A stretch of DNA of 64,000 bases, taken from Erpobdella octoculata (lineage: Eukaryota > Annelida > Clitellata > Hirudinida > Erpobdellidae). The stretch's first letter is position 1, and the number at the start of each line of letters is the position of its first letter. The position numbers were made by a program, and so were the translations under genes. Of this stretch, positions 36,682 to 49,415 are shown in pieces. The stretch spans positions 1,872,756-1,936,755 of the forward strand of contig OZ022247.1 in assembly GCA_963978895.1 (NCBI GenBank), given 5' to 3'. Below the pieces are notes generated by a model. It did no database searches, had not been told where the DNA came from, and saw only the letters and a program-made list of their open reading frames with translations.

Positions 36682-37660
36682 TAGGCGCAAGATTACTCTT
36701 CTCTAAAAACTAAAAAAAATCAGTTGGGCAAAAAAATTCTACTATGTAACTGATTGGATGTGATATTTCAGCTTCGAATTGACAAGCCGCACGCCATCTT
36801 GCATTCAACAAAAGATAATAATAACACCACTTTTAAGTTCTCAACCGTCTTGTTCTACAGCCATATATTACAAACAAAATATATTTTAAATACAAATTTA
36901 TAATAAAAAATATTAGAAAATAAAATTGTAACACAAAATCATATAAGAATCATTTATTTCGATAAACAAGGTGGCTTATTTTTCGTACAAAGCATTTTTA
37001 ACAGTAAAAAATTAATTAATTATGTTATTTTAAGTAAACAAAACTTATTTATTCAATTAGTAACAAAACAAAAAAGGTGAGACTGCAAACATTCAAAACG
37101 CACTAAGCCTGTCAGTTATAACTTTTTGACTTATACCTAATACAAACTTTACGCTTTTCCTGACTGCGAAAATATTGCAGCAGCCACTCAACAGAATTTT
37201 ATGATCAGTGTCCGCTTTTCTTTAACTCCATTGACGTAATGATGGTCAGGTCATAGTGGTGAACCACACATCGCTATAGGTGACTAGTATCACCAGTACC
37301 TACCTAGGTATACCTATCCAGGGGCGCGGCGATTGCGGGAGGACACGTCCTTCACAATAATTTGGTTGAGGGGACAGTATAGGCGTTGTTCCCCAATAAT
37401 AGTTTCAAAAAATTTACAAATTCATAGCTGGAAAATAATTAGGTAATCCAATAAATCTCTAGTGTTAATGAAACGAAATTATTCCAACACGACTGAACCT
37501 TAGATTTGTAGTAGACAAAATGCAATGAGGGTTTGATCACCATATTAAAGCCCACGTGTGGTGGCTTTGCCGTAAACATGCGTTCGATTGGCGGGAGAAT
37601 TTGTCAGTCGGTCAAATAATAGGAAGGCGGTGTTTGGGACACGGTACTTTCAAATGAACG
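36682..37660. other. WAC upstream region
   Basis: This stretch should contain the WAC 5' UTR and promoter. It is AT-rich with no coding evidence. TATTTATT-type motifs are common but uninformative. Confidence 0.4.

Positions 37661-37749
<89 letters not shown>
37661..37749. repeat. (CT)n microsatellite
   Basis: CT array between WAC and hyccin. The sequence 37750-38868 is AT-rich and presumably includes the hyccin 3' UTR. Confidence 0.95.
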
Positions 37750-37752
<3 letters not shown>

Positions 37753-38868
37753 TGTTGTTTACATGCTTATTATTGCTTATACATTCAGTAACTAACAGAC
37801 ATTTTATAGTTCAACTAATTCTTTTATTACAAAATTTTATTAAAAAGTTTATCGTTTGATTACCGTTCCATGTTTAGAAACAAACAACAATTTTAACTTG
37901 AAGAAATTTATTTCAGAAAAAAAATACAATATTGCACTGCATCAATGTGTGTTTGTATATATTACACACACACACAAAGTTATTATTAAAAAATTCTTTT
38001 CACCAGAGGCAAAGACACACACACACAGACACTAAAAAGTCTCTACTAAGGGGATAAAAGAATTGGCTAATAATCATTTCTTATAAAAAACATTATCATG
38101 GATGAGATTGCTAATATCTGTCTTTCATATAACAGGATTAAAGATGGTATGGCAAACATTTGTCTGTTATATAATATGCACCAATTAGAGACTGAAATGG
38201 AATCAAATAAAAAGTCTATAAATCTACGAGTCTGGAGAATTAAACACAATCGATTCGGAAAACCGGACTTGAGTCAATTATGGTCGCTTTGACGGGAACA
38301 TTTAAAAAAAATAAAATACGCACTCAACGAACAACAAGTCAGAATTACTATTAAATAGAAGATAAAAATAACGAAAAATTGTTATCATATCAAGTACCGG
38401 TGTCAAATAAATAAATACAAATACATAAGAAAAAAATTAACGTAAGTTGCCAAATTAAGCTACATGTTGAGTTTAAAAACTATTTAAAGCAACGAATACT
38501 AACTAAGAAATGAAAAAAAAAAATGTTGAACAACATTTTGACAAAAAATTGGGACAAACTGTAGAAAAAAATTTTTCTGGAGTTGTAAAAAAAAGACTAC
38601 GAACGCTAGGCAGATATCATTTAAGTTGGATACTAATCGCTTAGAAATAATTATAACTTTGTAAAGATAACATGTACCTAGTAGTACCTACAGTACAACA
38701 AACTGAATAGTGTAATCAGCTAGTTAGGGTGACAATCGTCTCATGCCAACTCTGAAACCAGCCACGGCCTATGATCACGAATGCACGAGTGATAACATCT
38801 CCTCTATCGATTTTTGAATCATCATCTTTATCACAGAGAGAGAGAGTCACTGGATTTTTCGCGGTTTT

Positions 38869-40165
38869 TCAATGAAGATTGTCATAATCAGAATCGTTAC
38901 AAAATATGCCACCATCATCATCAGCACCGTCTTTGATGACATTACCATTATTACTGACGTTCGTGTCTTTTACGGTGCCCAGAAGTCTCGGAATGTCGTC
39001 GTCGCGTGACGGAGTCGGAGCGGGGTGGTGCAGAACGACGTCACACGAGTCAGCGCCGGGAGCTTCGAAGTCACTTCTGAAAAGAGCCGATTGATGGTGA
39101 TGATGATGGTGGTGGTGATGGTGGTGCGTGGGCGGAAGTTGATGATGGAAGAAATGATGATGAGAGCCGGCTGCCGAATTGTTGTCGTCGTCGTGGGCCG
39201 TGAACGTTATGCGACGGAGGAACAGGGGGCGCTTGTCGCCGTGGCGACGATGACGGAGAATGCCGGCGTCGTTGCTGTCACTCCTGCTTTCCTTTACGAC
39301 GTGTTCGTTGCATAAGTCGTCGACGTCGACCGGTTCGAGGTCGTCGTGTTCGTTGGCGTCGTCGTCGTCTTCATCGTCGTCGTTGCCGTCGATGTCACTC
39401 TTGGCTCTGTCCGTCTTCTCCGGGAAAGCTTCTTTGAGTAGATACGATGAGACAGAGAAAGAGTGCTTGGGAGAAGACGATGTCGAAGAGAAAGTTTGCT
39501 TCGGGCTCTTTTTTCTCATCTTGCCGACGCCTTTGACTTTGAACTTCTTTTCGTGCTTGCCGTTGCCGACCGCCTCGGTCGTGCCTACGTCCGATGATTC
39601 CTCGTTCTGGGTGAAGTAAGGACTGATCGTGATGGTTTCTTTTTTCGCAAAAAAATCTCCAGGAGAAGACGACACGGCCGATGACGGAGCGACGGCCGCA
39701 GCGGAATCGCTCTTGAACGGATTCCTCAGAGATTTCTTGGCGATGGCCAGATGAGAGGCGAGACTCAAACCCGCAGGTTGCTGGCGGCCGTGCGGAGAAC
39801 CGGCAACGAGGAGGCCGTCTTCAGTCGATTTCTTTTCCTGCTCCTCCTTCTTCTTTTGCATCGGGATGTGAAAAACCTTCGAGATGACTGACTTCTGTCT
39901 AGCCTTTATTCCCGTCTCGTCTGAAGTGTTTGTCTGATCTTTGTCTGCATCTTTTACCTCAATATCCTCTGACAAAAACGTATATATATATATATATATA
40001 TATTATTTTTATAAGGTTAGTGAAAGGAGTTGTTAACCCCGCGAGACACTCAACCTGAGCTATGCATGAGCTACGATGGTGACGCCAGTGAGATTCGAAC
40101 CGTTGACCTATAAGCCGACAGGCGAACGCTTTACCGCTTAGCCACCACCGCCATATATATATATA

Positions 40166-40237
<72 letters not shown>

Positions 40238-42184
40238 CTCTATATATATCAACATCACTCTCACCATACCACATTCTACCTTCCCACCCTTCTTCCACAC
40301 ACTATATTCCATCCCCCTTATCTCTTCCCATACTTTATTTTACCCCCCCACACACACACACTTTTTTTTAACACCTAGGACTCAACCGATATGATACCGA
40401 AAAATATAACAACAACCATTCAGACGTGCACAACTAAAAATTACTACCAAAAGCAAACTCAGAAAAACTCATAAGTTAAAAAGAAATGGCACAGTGGCTT
40501 TATCGTAACCATGCAAACGTGACGCCTAAAAGCGAACCGAGACTTAAATACGAAAGTTGACAGAAAGAGCTGTCGTTAATAACTCTGCCTGCATTGAAAA
40601 CAACATAATTTACGACCAATGGCATCACCAGGGAAAACAAACATTCAAGATCGAAGATAAAAAAAATTTTAAAATCTGCTTATTGAATATTTATTTTTTT
40701 ATTTATATTTGTATTACTGTCTAATAAATTTATGGTATAATTATCATTACACCTATAAAAACAATAATAACAATATCAATTAGAGACACCAGTAGCTTAG
40801 CTTCAGAGGCACCAGGAGACTGCATGCTTGGATGGCACTAGGTTACCTGCCACCACCTGAACACTTTCCATTTGATTGGAATATGCTCCACCTTAATATT
40901 TATTACCTAGCTTCTCAAACTGGTGTTCATTTGACAGCCGCGACTAGATGAAAGCTTGATTTGGTTTGAGAAACAAGAGTAAACTCCTTACTCGAGGAAT
41001 GCGGGTTTATGCCGCAGTAAGAATCGAACCCGGCATACCGGCAAGAAAGCCGAACATTAAGCCACTAGATCCGCTATAATTCATACAAATAAACTGCCAC
41101 TAAGAAATCCAAGCAAACAATTTATCACCTACTATTTATTACTAGTATGAATTGTTAGTATCATTTCATAGTTGCACTGTAACAGACACAAATATTAACA
41201 CCAATGCATGCACACATACAAACACACATGCACACACACACACACACACACACACACGCAAACATACATACACACACACAGCTTCAGTGGTATCATCTTC
41301 TATTCTTAATATTCCAATTCCTCACCACGTTCTTAGCAACAAAACAGCAGAAAGGCTAACAGGGAGGAGGCTAAGGTTTCTTCCTGACCTGACTCTTAGG
41401 GTGGTCCAGGTGATTTTTCGGAGTCGTCAAGGTCGTCTGCTTCACTGCACGACGTTCGCAGAAATGACAAGCGAAGTGAAAAACAAAAGAAACAAAAAAA
41501 GCAGCATTTCAAGCAATTAATTAATTAATTAATTATCTAAAATTGAAATATTAAACTAAACTAAAAGATAATTAAATTGAAAAATAAAAAAAATTATGTA
41601 CAAAAAAAATTAGCGCATTACTTCTAATCGAATAAAAAAAACCTAAACTAAAATTTTTTAAAACTAGAATAACAACTGAAATGATGTCCTGCATGCAGCG
41701 AAAACACTAATTACTAATTAGCATGCAAATTTATTCACACCTTAAAAGAACAGATTAATTAATAAGCACTGGCATTGAAACAACAACAAAAAACGTTTCA
41801 AACAAAAACTTCAAACATCTGCAGCTCTCTGAAGAAATACATCTTCGACAAACAAACAAACATTCAGAAACATCGAGATATACGTAAGAAATACCGGGCA
41901 TGAGATGCGGCTTGAATGACGCGTTGGTTATTGCTTCCTTGACGGTCGAAATCAACTGCTGGCCCCTCGGTGCATAGAGCGGGTGGAGGTCCCCCTCTTG
42001 ACTCTTCAGGGAGTTCAGTATCGCTCTGATGGACTAGAAAAGGTTTTTGCGTGGAAAAAAAAGTTTACCTTGTAGAAACTTTCTACAAATATAACTTTTC
42101 CAACAAATGTGATTTTACATACAATCCTCTCAGTTCGTTTTCGTACTATGGCAACTACAGCTGATACTAATGCTACTACTACTA

Positions 42185-42276
<92 letters not shown>

Positions 42277-42506
42277 GCTACTACTACTATTAAAGTTTGA
42301 CAATGTTTAACGTGGCATTAATCGTTGGACCTTTGAGCCACGAATCACTTATCCAATTTTTCCTTACTCGTGGGTCGATTTTTACAGAACAACCATTTAT
42401 AGGGCCCCTAAACACACACACCCTGCAGACGTTGGTGAGATTCAAATCGCCGAATCTAAGATCAACAGGCGAATGATTTACCGCTATACCACCAGCATGT
42501 ACACAT

Positions 42507-42566
<60 letters not shown>

Positions 42567-45500
42567 AACAACAACTACTACTACTACTACAACTACTACT
42601 ACTACTACTACTACTAGGACTACTGCTTCTACTACCACAAATATTACTACAACAACCATTGTTATTCCTAGAGTAAAAAGAACAGATAAAGAAACTCGCA
42701 ACAACAAACAAACAAACAACCATGATGGACTGAGGCAGGAGATCATCGACAGCCCTGAAATAGAGACTTTCCAGTGCAAGATAGCCCTCTTCTGGCAGGC
42801 CATTGAACCTGAAAAATCATCATCATCATCATCACTACTGCAACAATCATTATCATGACGACATCTGCAAAAGTGATCGTAAGATAAAAATCAATAATAA
42901 TAATAATGAATAATTATGGTAATCACATGATGAAATAAGCAGCTTGAAGAAGTTCTTCAATGAAGTTTTCATCGACAGGGATCCAAGAAGACAGGTGATG
43001 ATAATGATCCATGGCATGCAACTGCTCTGAACCAAGCGGTTCCTGAAAGGTCTTGATCAATCTGTTTGTGGTGTTGATAATGATGATTGCAACATGAATG
43101 GTGTTGATAATGATGATGATCACAACATGAGTGGTGCTGATAATGATGACAACATGAGTGGTGCTGATAATGATGATGATGACTACACATGAGTGGTGCT
43201 GATGCAGCAGCGTTCACGATCATCAACACGGAAATTAACAGAAGAAATATTTGCTCGGCATCTTGTGCCGTTGTATTGTTGATTCCGTGCAAACAAAAAC
43301 CACAATGATGATGATGGTGATGATAGTAGTATTTTGAGACAACTACTCGACAGTAGACAGCACAGCGAAAAATCGTTTAAAGTCTTTTAACAAAATTTCA
43401 TCATTTTGAACAGATAGAAAAAATTTTAAATAGAAAATAATTTTCAACATCTGGTAAAAGAATATTAAACATTATGTCTTCAAATTGCAACAACATTTGA
43501 TGAATTAACAGCTGAAAGTACGTAGACACCGAAACATGAATACCCAAGCATAAATATAAATAAAAAAACACAAATACAGACCTCAGGACATAAATACAGA
43601 CATATAAACATAAATACAGACATATAAACATAAATACAGACATATAAACATAAATACAGACATATAGACATAAATACAGACATCCAAACATGAATACAGA
43701 CATATAGACATAAATACAGACATATAAACATAAATACAGACATATAAACATAAATACAGACATATAAACATAAATACAGACATATAAACATAAATACAGA
43801 CATATAAACCTAAATACAGACATCCACATATAGATAAACTGTAACAGGAGCAGATAATTATATATGCATCAATAAACATTAAATTAATGCAATTCAATTA
43901 AAGCAAAAAGGAGGGAAAGGGGGAGGGACATTTCATTTAAATTAAATAAATAACATTATTGACATTTTTTGGTACTAGAAATGTAACTACCATCCTTACA
44001 GGAAGAACCATTACAACAGTATTTCAATATTTGAACTCATTCAATTCATGCCTGGAGAAAGATGTGGATTTTTTTAAAATTAAATGTGGATAAGTAAAAC
44101 TTATTTAAAATAATATACTGGGTACATGTTACCTACCCCCAATTTTTAACTTCATTTTACCTACCCCCAATTTTTAACTACATTTTACCTACCCCCAATT
44201 TTTAACTACATTTTACATACCCACAATTTTTGACTACATTTAACCCACCCACAATTTCTGACTACATTCTACCTACCCATAATTTCTGACTACATTTTAC
44301 ATACCCACAATTTCTTATTACAGGCACATCAGGTCAGACATTATATGCGTTAAAATATAATAATGCTTCCAATAATATTACAGCGATTCGATGTTGTTGT
44401 TGTCATCATCATTATCATCAGTACGATTGGATAAAAAAATCTTCAAAAATATAAATCAACTAGCTTTAAATCCCCTCTAACAGCATTCATGCATTCACCA
44501 CCGTTCCCACTGTGCAGTAAAAGTGACTGCAAATCAACATAAACCTCAACCCCACCATGGCAGGTAACAACACCACCCCCACCCAAACTAACATCTACGC
44601 CTCTTCTACTAACAGGTTGCATAGTCGGCAAAGGACGAGATACGAAAGCCTTGAGTAGTGCGAGATGTTGCTATTGTATCTTCTTAACGAATAACTCACC
44701 ACTAACAGTCTGCATTACAAAACATTTTAATCTTATCAATATATTCATTGCATAGCTAATCCCTCATCAATATTCATGACGTAACTTACCTGTTTCGATT
44801 GGTAATGCTCTCTAGCTGGACCAGTTCACTTTTAGTGTCCTGCAAATGCCTGCCAGACTGCCATTTTTCCAGGGTGATTTTAGTCAACTGGGATGGGATG
44901 ACCACTTGCGTAGGCTGCTTGGTAGAATAATTTCAACGAATATATTAAATGTATGCATAGTAACGAATATATTAAATGTCTGCATAGTAACGAATATATT
45001 AAATGTATGCATAGTAACGAATATATTAAATGTATGCATAGTAACGAATATATTAAATGTATGCATAGTAACGAATATATTAAATGTATGCATAGCAACA
45101 AATATATTAAATGTATGCATAGTAATGAATATATTAAATGTATGCATAGTAACGAATATATTAAATGTATGCAGAGTAACGTAAAGTAAATGAGATGAAA
45201 AAACCAGAAAGATAACTCCCAAAAGCCCGGGTAACCCAGCTAGTGAATAAAAAAATTGAGAAATGAAAATAAAAATTACGCTGTGGTAGATGGAAGGAAT
45301 CGACAAATAAGAAGCTGGAAAAATCTGCTCTATATCGCTTTCTTCCTGAGATTTTGCCGTGTCCTATTAAAACAAGAACAATATTTTGATAAATAATAAT
45401 AATAATATTTAATAACTAAATGTTTTAGTTACTAAATATTATTAAAAACTAAACAAAATCTAAAAAGGAAAAGACATTAAAAGTAGGTAGATAATAAGTT

Positions 45501-46787
45501 AATCTGCTATTTCTGTGTCAGGATCATCAGAGATATTTATAATAATTATTTGTATACAATCAACAACCAGCCTTTTTATTTTCACAGCCAGCAATGCATC
45601 AACTACATCAAGGAGGCTGATTATTACATTTGCATGATTCATGAGAAAACCAGCTTTCAAAATTCCTGACTTAATGTCCCGAATTTTTAACAAGGCAAAT
45701 TATATTTCGGTAACTTCCTCTTAGCCTTACTGTGTGCAGTGTATCGCATCACTCTCTTTCTTGCACAAAAATTTTCTTGCGCCACGAGAAAATAATTCTG
45801 GCAGGTCTACTTTTCCACAACACGTCCGACAACAACGACTGGACCCGTAGCTCATACTGTTTTAGAATGTAGTAATTATTAAACAGTACAATTTATCGGG
45901 TGGAACACTCAAATGAGAAGCCGAAAAAGTCTGCTCAAAATCACTTTAAACATTAAAAAATTTAAATCAACCAACTATATTGTAGATCCCGAGTAGTAAA
46001 GCCTCAATGCTAGCACAGCTTTTCTAAAATAAATTGTTTAAAAATAGTCATTCAAGATGAAAAAATAATAATTAATTGTAGCAACAAAATAAGAAATTAA
46101 TTGTAGCAACAAAATAGGAAATTAATTGTAGCAACAAAATAAGAAATTAATTGCCACAACATTAAAATAAATCGCTACCAGCAACAACAAAATAATAAAA
46201 GGCAATAAGCCTACTTGCTGGACATAACGGGAATAAAGCGAGACAAAATAATTGTGCAGAATTGCAGGAAGAAATTCTAATGAAAATCTCTGCAGATAAA
46301 CGTTTTCATGTCTGTAAAAGCTAAACAGCTGATGTATAACAGGATCCAAAATCTACAAAAAAAAGAAAAAATGGTGATTTTACAGAAAACTAAAAAACTA
46401 TATCAGAAAATAATTTTTGATTATTAACTTTAAGATCATATCAGCAGCAAAATATACAAATAAAGTTCTGAATTATTGGTTTTAGAAACTGGAGGAAAAA
46501 ATACTTAAAAAATTACTTGTTGGAAGTATTTATAAAATATTTTACAAAAGTATAAAAAGCACTAAACTTAAACTAACCTCAGGCTGTCTTTCATCTTCAA
46601 ACAACTTAAAAATGGCATTCTTTAATTCTACATTTGTAGCAAGTGATTGGGCAAATGCAGGTATTTGATTTTCATTGAGGATCTTTAAATAAATAACTAA
46701 CAATTAATTCAGCAAGTTAACCATCCTTACTTTAATTTAAAAAATCTATATTACTTTAAATTCTGCAAGCCAAGACGCAATGGCCAT
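38869..46787 (-). CDS. FAM126: Hyccin (FAM126), PI4KIIIalpha complex subunit
   Basis: Eleven phase-consistent exons encode about 692 residues: 46755-46787, 46578-46682, 46215-46352, 45976-46023, 45280-45363, 44790-44917, 44610-44709, 42927-43042, 42721-42808, 41895-42033 and 38869-39968. Conserved hyccin segments appear in order: MAIASWLAEFK, ILDPVIHQLFSFYR, SIEALLLGIYNI, YLSIPSIYH, ITNRNR then LLVVSYSLRRYNSNIS, and ENFIEELLQAAYFIMFNG then ALESLYFRAVDDLLPQ. These match the helical hyccin domain (about 1-290), which with TTC7 and EFR3 holds PI4KIIIalpha at the plasma membrane. The last exon adds 365 disordered residues with acidic, Ser-rich and poly-His stretches. Exon 6 has two adjacent in-frame acceptors (44917 or 44914). 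A start further upstream is possible. Divergent from UBE2G2. Confidence 0.92.
39978..40234 (-). mobile_element. tRNA-derived SINE, family A, copy 2, between (TA)n arrays
   Basis: On the minus strand, GGCGGTGGTGGCTAAGCGGT and AACGGTTCGAATCTCACTGG form the A- and B-box arms. The tail is GTGTCTCGCGGGGTTAAC then CTCCTTTCACTAACCTT. The SINE core is about 40013-40153, with TA arrays on both sides. It lacks the internal minisatellite of copy 1. It lies in the last hyccin intron, in the sense direction. Confidence 0.8.
40955..41077 (-). mobile_element. tRNA-derived SINE, family C
   Basis: On the minus strand, AGCGGATCTAGTGGCTTAAT then CCGGGTTCGATTCTTACTGC form a tRNA-like head with a good B box. The following sequence is TGCGGCATAAACCCGCATTCC. 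A more degenerate copy of the same head appears at about 58150-58255. In a hyccin intron. Confidence 0.6.
41218..41281. repeat. (CA)n microsatellite
   Basis: CA tract in a hyccin intron. Confidence 0.9.
42171..42290. repeat. (CTA)n microsatellite
   Basis: CTA array in the hyccin intron between exons at 42033 and 42721. Confidence 0.95.
42299..42500. mobile_element. dispersed repeat plus degenerate SINE family A copy 3
   Basis: The segment 42299-42395 (GACAATGTTTAACGTGGCAT, AATCACTTATCCAATTTTT) has a related copy at 58021-58110. The segment 42422-42500, read on the minus strand, is a decayed family A SINE head (GCTGGTGGTATAGCGGTAAA, CGATTTGAATCTCACC). Confidence 0.6.
42507..42635. repeat. 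(CTA)n microsatellite with ACA interruptions
   Basis: Second CTA array in the same hyccin intron, running to the sequence just before exon 42721-42808. Confidence 0.93.
43070..43200. repeat. ~36-bp minisatellite GTGGTGCTGATAATGATGA
   Basis: About four degenerate copies of an ACATGAGTGGTGCTGATAAT-containing unit, starting 28 bp from exon 42927-43042 on its acceptor side. Confidence 0.85.
43576..43826. repeat. 20-bp minisatellite CAGACATATAAACATAAATA
   Basis: About 12 head-to-tail copies in a hyccin intron. The open frames (MSVFMFICLYLCLYVCIYVY-like) are artefacts of the repeat. Confidence 0.95.
44130..44320. repeat. ~29-bp minisatellite ACCTACCCCCAATTTTTAAC
   Basis: About seven copies with progressive decay (ACCCACAATTTCTGACTACATT) in a hyccin intron. 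Confidence 0.9.
44938..45243. repeat. 27-bp minisatellite next to a Helitron-like 3' end
   Basis: About nine copies of a 27-bp unit (AACGAATATATTAAATGTAT then GCATAGT) begin 21 bp from the acceptor of hyccin exon 44790-44917. At 45224-45243 the sequence AGCCCGGGTAACCCAGCTAG, followed by T, matches a decayed Helitron 3' hairpin and CTAG end. This suggests the array arose inside such an element. Confidence 0.75.
46075..46160. repeat. 26-bp tandem repeat AATTAATTGTAGCAACAAAA
   Basis: About three copies in a hyccin intron. Confidence 0.85.
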
Positions 46788-47143
46788 AATAATATCATCA
46801 ATAAAATCATCACTTCTGCATTGAAACTAATAACAAAGCTGTAACAAACAGAGGAAGTGTCATGTTGAGACCCATGTTATTAATAATAATTTTTTGTTTT
46901 ATTTTTTTCACTGGTAATAAAATTATTTTTTCAACGCTAGTCATCCGGCAACAACCTTAGAAGTAGACCAACTCAACCTACTGACTTTGAAGATTCAAAT
47001 AGATAAACATTAGCATTAAAAACCAAGAACTGATAGAAGAGCGTACGAAAACAAAAACAAACTTTTTTCTATATTATCACTCGTCGGGTTTTTAAATACT
47101 CTGGCCACGACGAGCTGACATTTCGTCTGAAAAATAAGACGCC
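46788..47143. promoter_or_regulatory. hyccin/UBE2G2 divergent promoter interval
   Basis: Only 356 bp separate the predicted start codons of hyccin (minus) and UBE2G2 (plus), so both 5' UTRs and promoters must lie here unless hyccin has a further 5' exon. No TATA box or clear initiator is obvious; the sequence is AT-rich. Confidence 0.5.
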
Positions 47144-48742
47144 ATGGCAGGATCAGCCTTGAAGCGTTTGATGGCTGAATACAAACGTAATATTAAAACT
47201 TTTATATTGCATTTTTCCGTGTTTGTTATTTGCTATTAGTAACTATATTTACTATATTAACCAACTATTAATTATGAGACTACTAATGCTGATCACTACT
47301 ATACATACACTGTCGAATTGAAGTTCAATTAAATTAAAAATTTAATGCACACGCTTTTATAAGGCTTGCTTTTTAAGTAAACTTTCAAGTAAACTGCTAA
47401 AATAGATTTAAAACAAAAAACAGAGCTGACGTTAAATCCTCCTGAAGGCATATTAGCAGGACCTGTTAATGAAGAAAACTTCTTTGAATGGGAAGCTCTT
47501 ATAACGTAAGGAACGAATATCGTGTTTATTATTTCTAAGAAATATATTGGTTGTTCAATTTATGTTATGACACTCTTACTCATTTTAATCATGTTACCAA
47601 ATTTGTCGCCTTTCAGTTTAACTAAAGGTGTTATTTAAGTTCATTTTGATTGATTGGCTGTCAATTTGCTTGGTGACCCATGCATTATTTGCTTTATTAC
47701 AATTTACCATATATTATTCTTATGTTTAATAAGGTTAGGCTTAGTGCATTTTCGGGTTTTACAATGTCTAGGCTGGTTTCAGTTCAGCTAGATCTATGAA
47801 TGTGGTTTTATTCTTAATTCTAGTGGTCCGGAAGGGACATGTTTCGAAGGCGGAATATTTCCTGCTAGACTGACTTTTCCATCTGATTACCCGCTCGGTC
47901 CACCTAAAATGAAGTTCACTTGCGATCTATTCCATCCAAACAGTTAGTTGTTCCCTAATGATCAATTTTTTCACTAAGATGTCGGAATATTTATTAGTTT
48001 TCTAAAATTTTAAACAAAAATTAAACAACAAAAGTCTTAATTTTTTTTTGTACTAAAAAATATTCAATAAAAAAAAACCACCCCATCTGCAGTCTACAAG
48101 GACGGCCGTGTGTGCATTTCTATTTTACACGCTCCTGGTGACGATCCGATGGGTTACGAATCCAGTTCGGAAAGGTGGAGTCCCGTTCAGAGTGTCGAGA
48201 AGATTCTACTATCCGTAGTCAGCATGCTGGCAGGTTGTGATGATTTTTTGTTTATATATATATATATAATTTTTAGTTTTCTACCTACCATTGTATTTTA
48301 AATCAATTAATTATTCAAAGCTAAAGTATGTTTAGTCTTGAATTTCTTTTTCTCAACATTTTTTAAATATTATATGTTCTTACATGAAAGTTCAGTTTTC
48401 ACTCAATCATAAAAAAGAAAGTTCAGCCATTTTCCAACTTTCTACTCATCTAACTGTCAAATTCCAAAGTACTTTTTGCCCATATAATTGCTTCATAATC
48501 AACAGCTAATTCCAACTTAAGAGCCTGATGTTTGTCCTAGATTTCAGTTATTCATAAAACATTATTGTCGCAGTTTATAACTTATTTATCATTTAGTTAC
48601 TGTTTCAAGTTAAAATTTTCCATGTGCAGAACCCAACGACGAAAGTGCAGCCAATGTGGACGCGGCGAAGATATGGAGAGACGACAGAGAAAAATTCAAC
48701 GACCTCGCCAGAAAAACCGTCAGAAAATCTCTCGGGTTGTGA
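47144..48742 (+). CDS. UBE2G2: UBE2G2, ERAD ubiquitin-conjugating enzyme E2
   Basis: Five exons (47144-47186, 47424-47505, 47824-47942, 48093-48233, 48630-48742) encode 165 residues, the same length as human UBE2G2. The start [14 protein letters not shown] is diagnostic. The catalytic Cys89 lies in GRVCISILH. It is followed by the G-family acidic insertion [20 protein letters not shown] and the C-terminus [20 protein letters not shown] are present. All splice phases agree. The enzyme charges ubiquitin and works with gp78/HRD1-type ligases at the ER membrane. It starts 357 bp from the oppositely oriented hyccin start. Strongly conserved and apparently intact. Confidence 0.97.
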
Positions 48743-49356
48743 CCACGGTTCAGCCATCTTACTTGAAGTTTTGTCTATATTCTGGTATAAATATATATAT
48801 ATATATATACTGTATCTATATCCTTTTAACATGGACTGAATGAACATAAATTCAAATTCTGCAAATTCTTATTTTACGTCAAACGACTTTGGCGCGACTC
48901 CCGTCGATTTATTTACGATAACAAAACACATCGTCATCATCACCATCGTTTTTTATTTTTGGACGAACGTAACCGTTTTGCGGTTTCTCGAGGAAAAAAA
49001 TAATTTGGTTTCGTTTGAGGTTTTTATTTGAAGTGGAGTCGATATTCCCGTCGAACGAAATGAAAAATTATTTAGTCGGATACTTATTTATTTTCCGTGT
49101 CCGTTTTTTGTTCTTCGTAATTCAATACGACGTGCGTATGATACGCAATAATACACATCCACGGCAGACGGTACGCGTACGATTATATTGAGGACGTCAC
49201 TGTCGCGAGTTGTCGTTTGAAATAATTTTTTAGAAAGTAATTCGTTCCAAATAACCTAATAAATCAGCCAGGTTGGCTTGATCCCAATGAATGAGTAGTT
49301 TGAAGTCACATTAAGGTTGTCTTAAACTGAAAGCCTTATTTTTCAGTTGATTTTTA

Positions 49357-49415
<59 letters not shown>

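Noticed and set aside
43401..43897. Hydrophobic MSVFMFICLYLCLYV frames as a membrane protein
   Set aside because: Translation of a 20-bp minisatellite in a hyccin intron.
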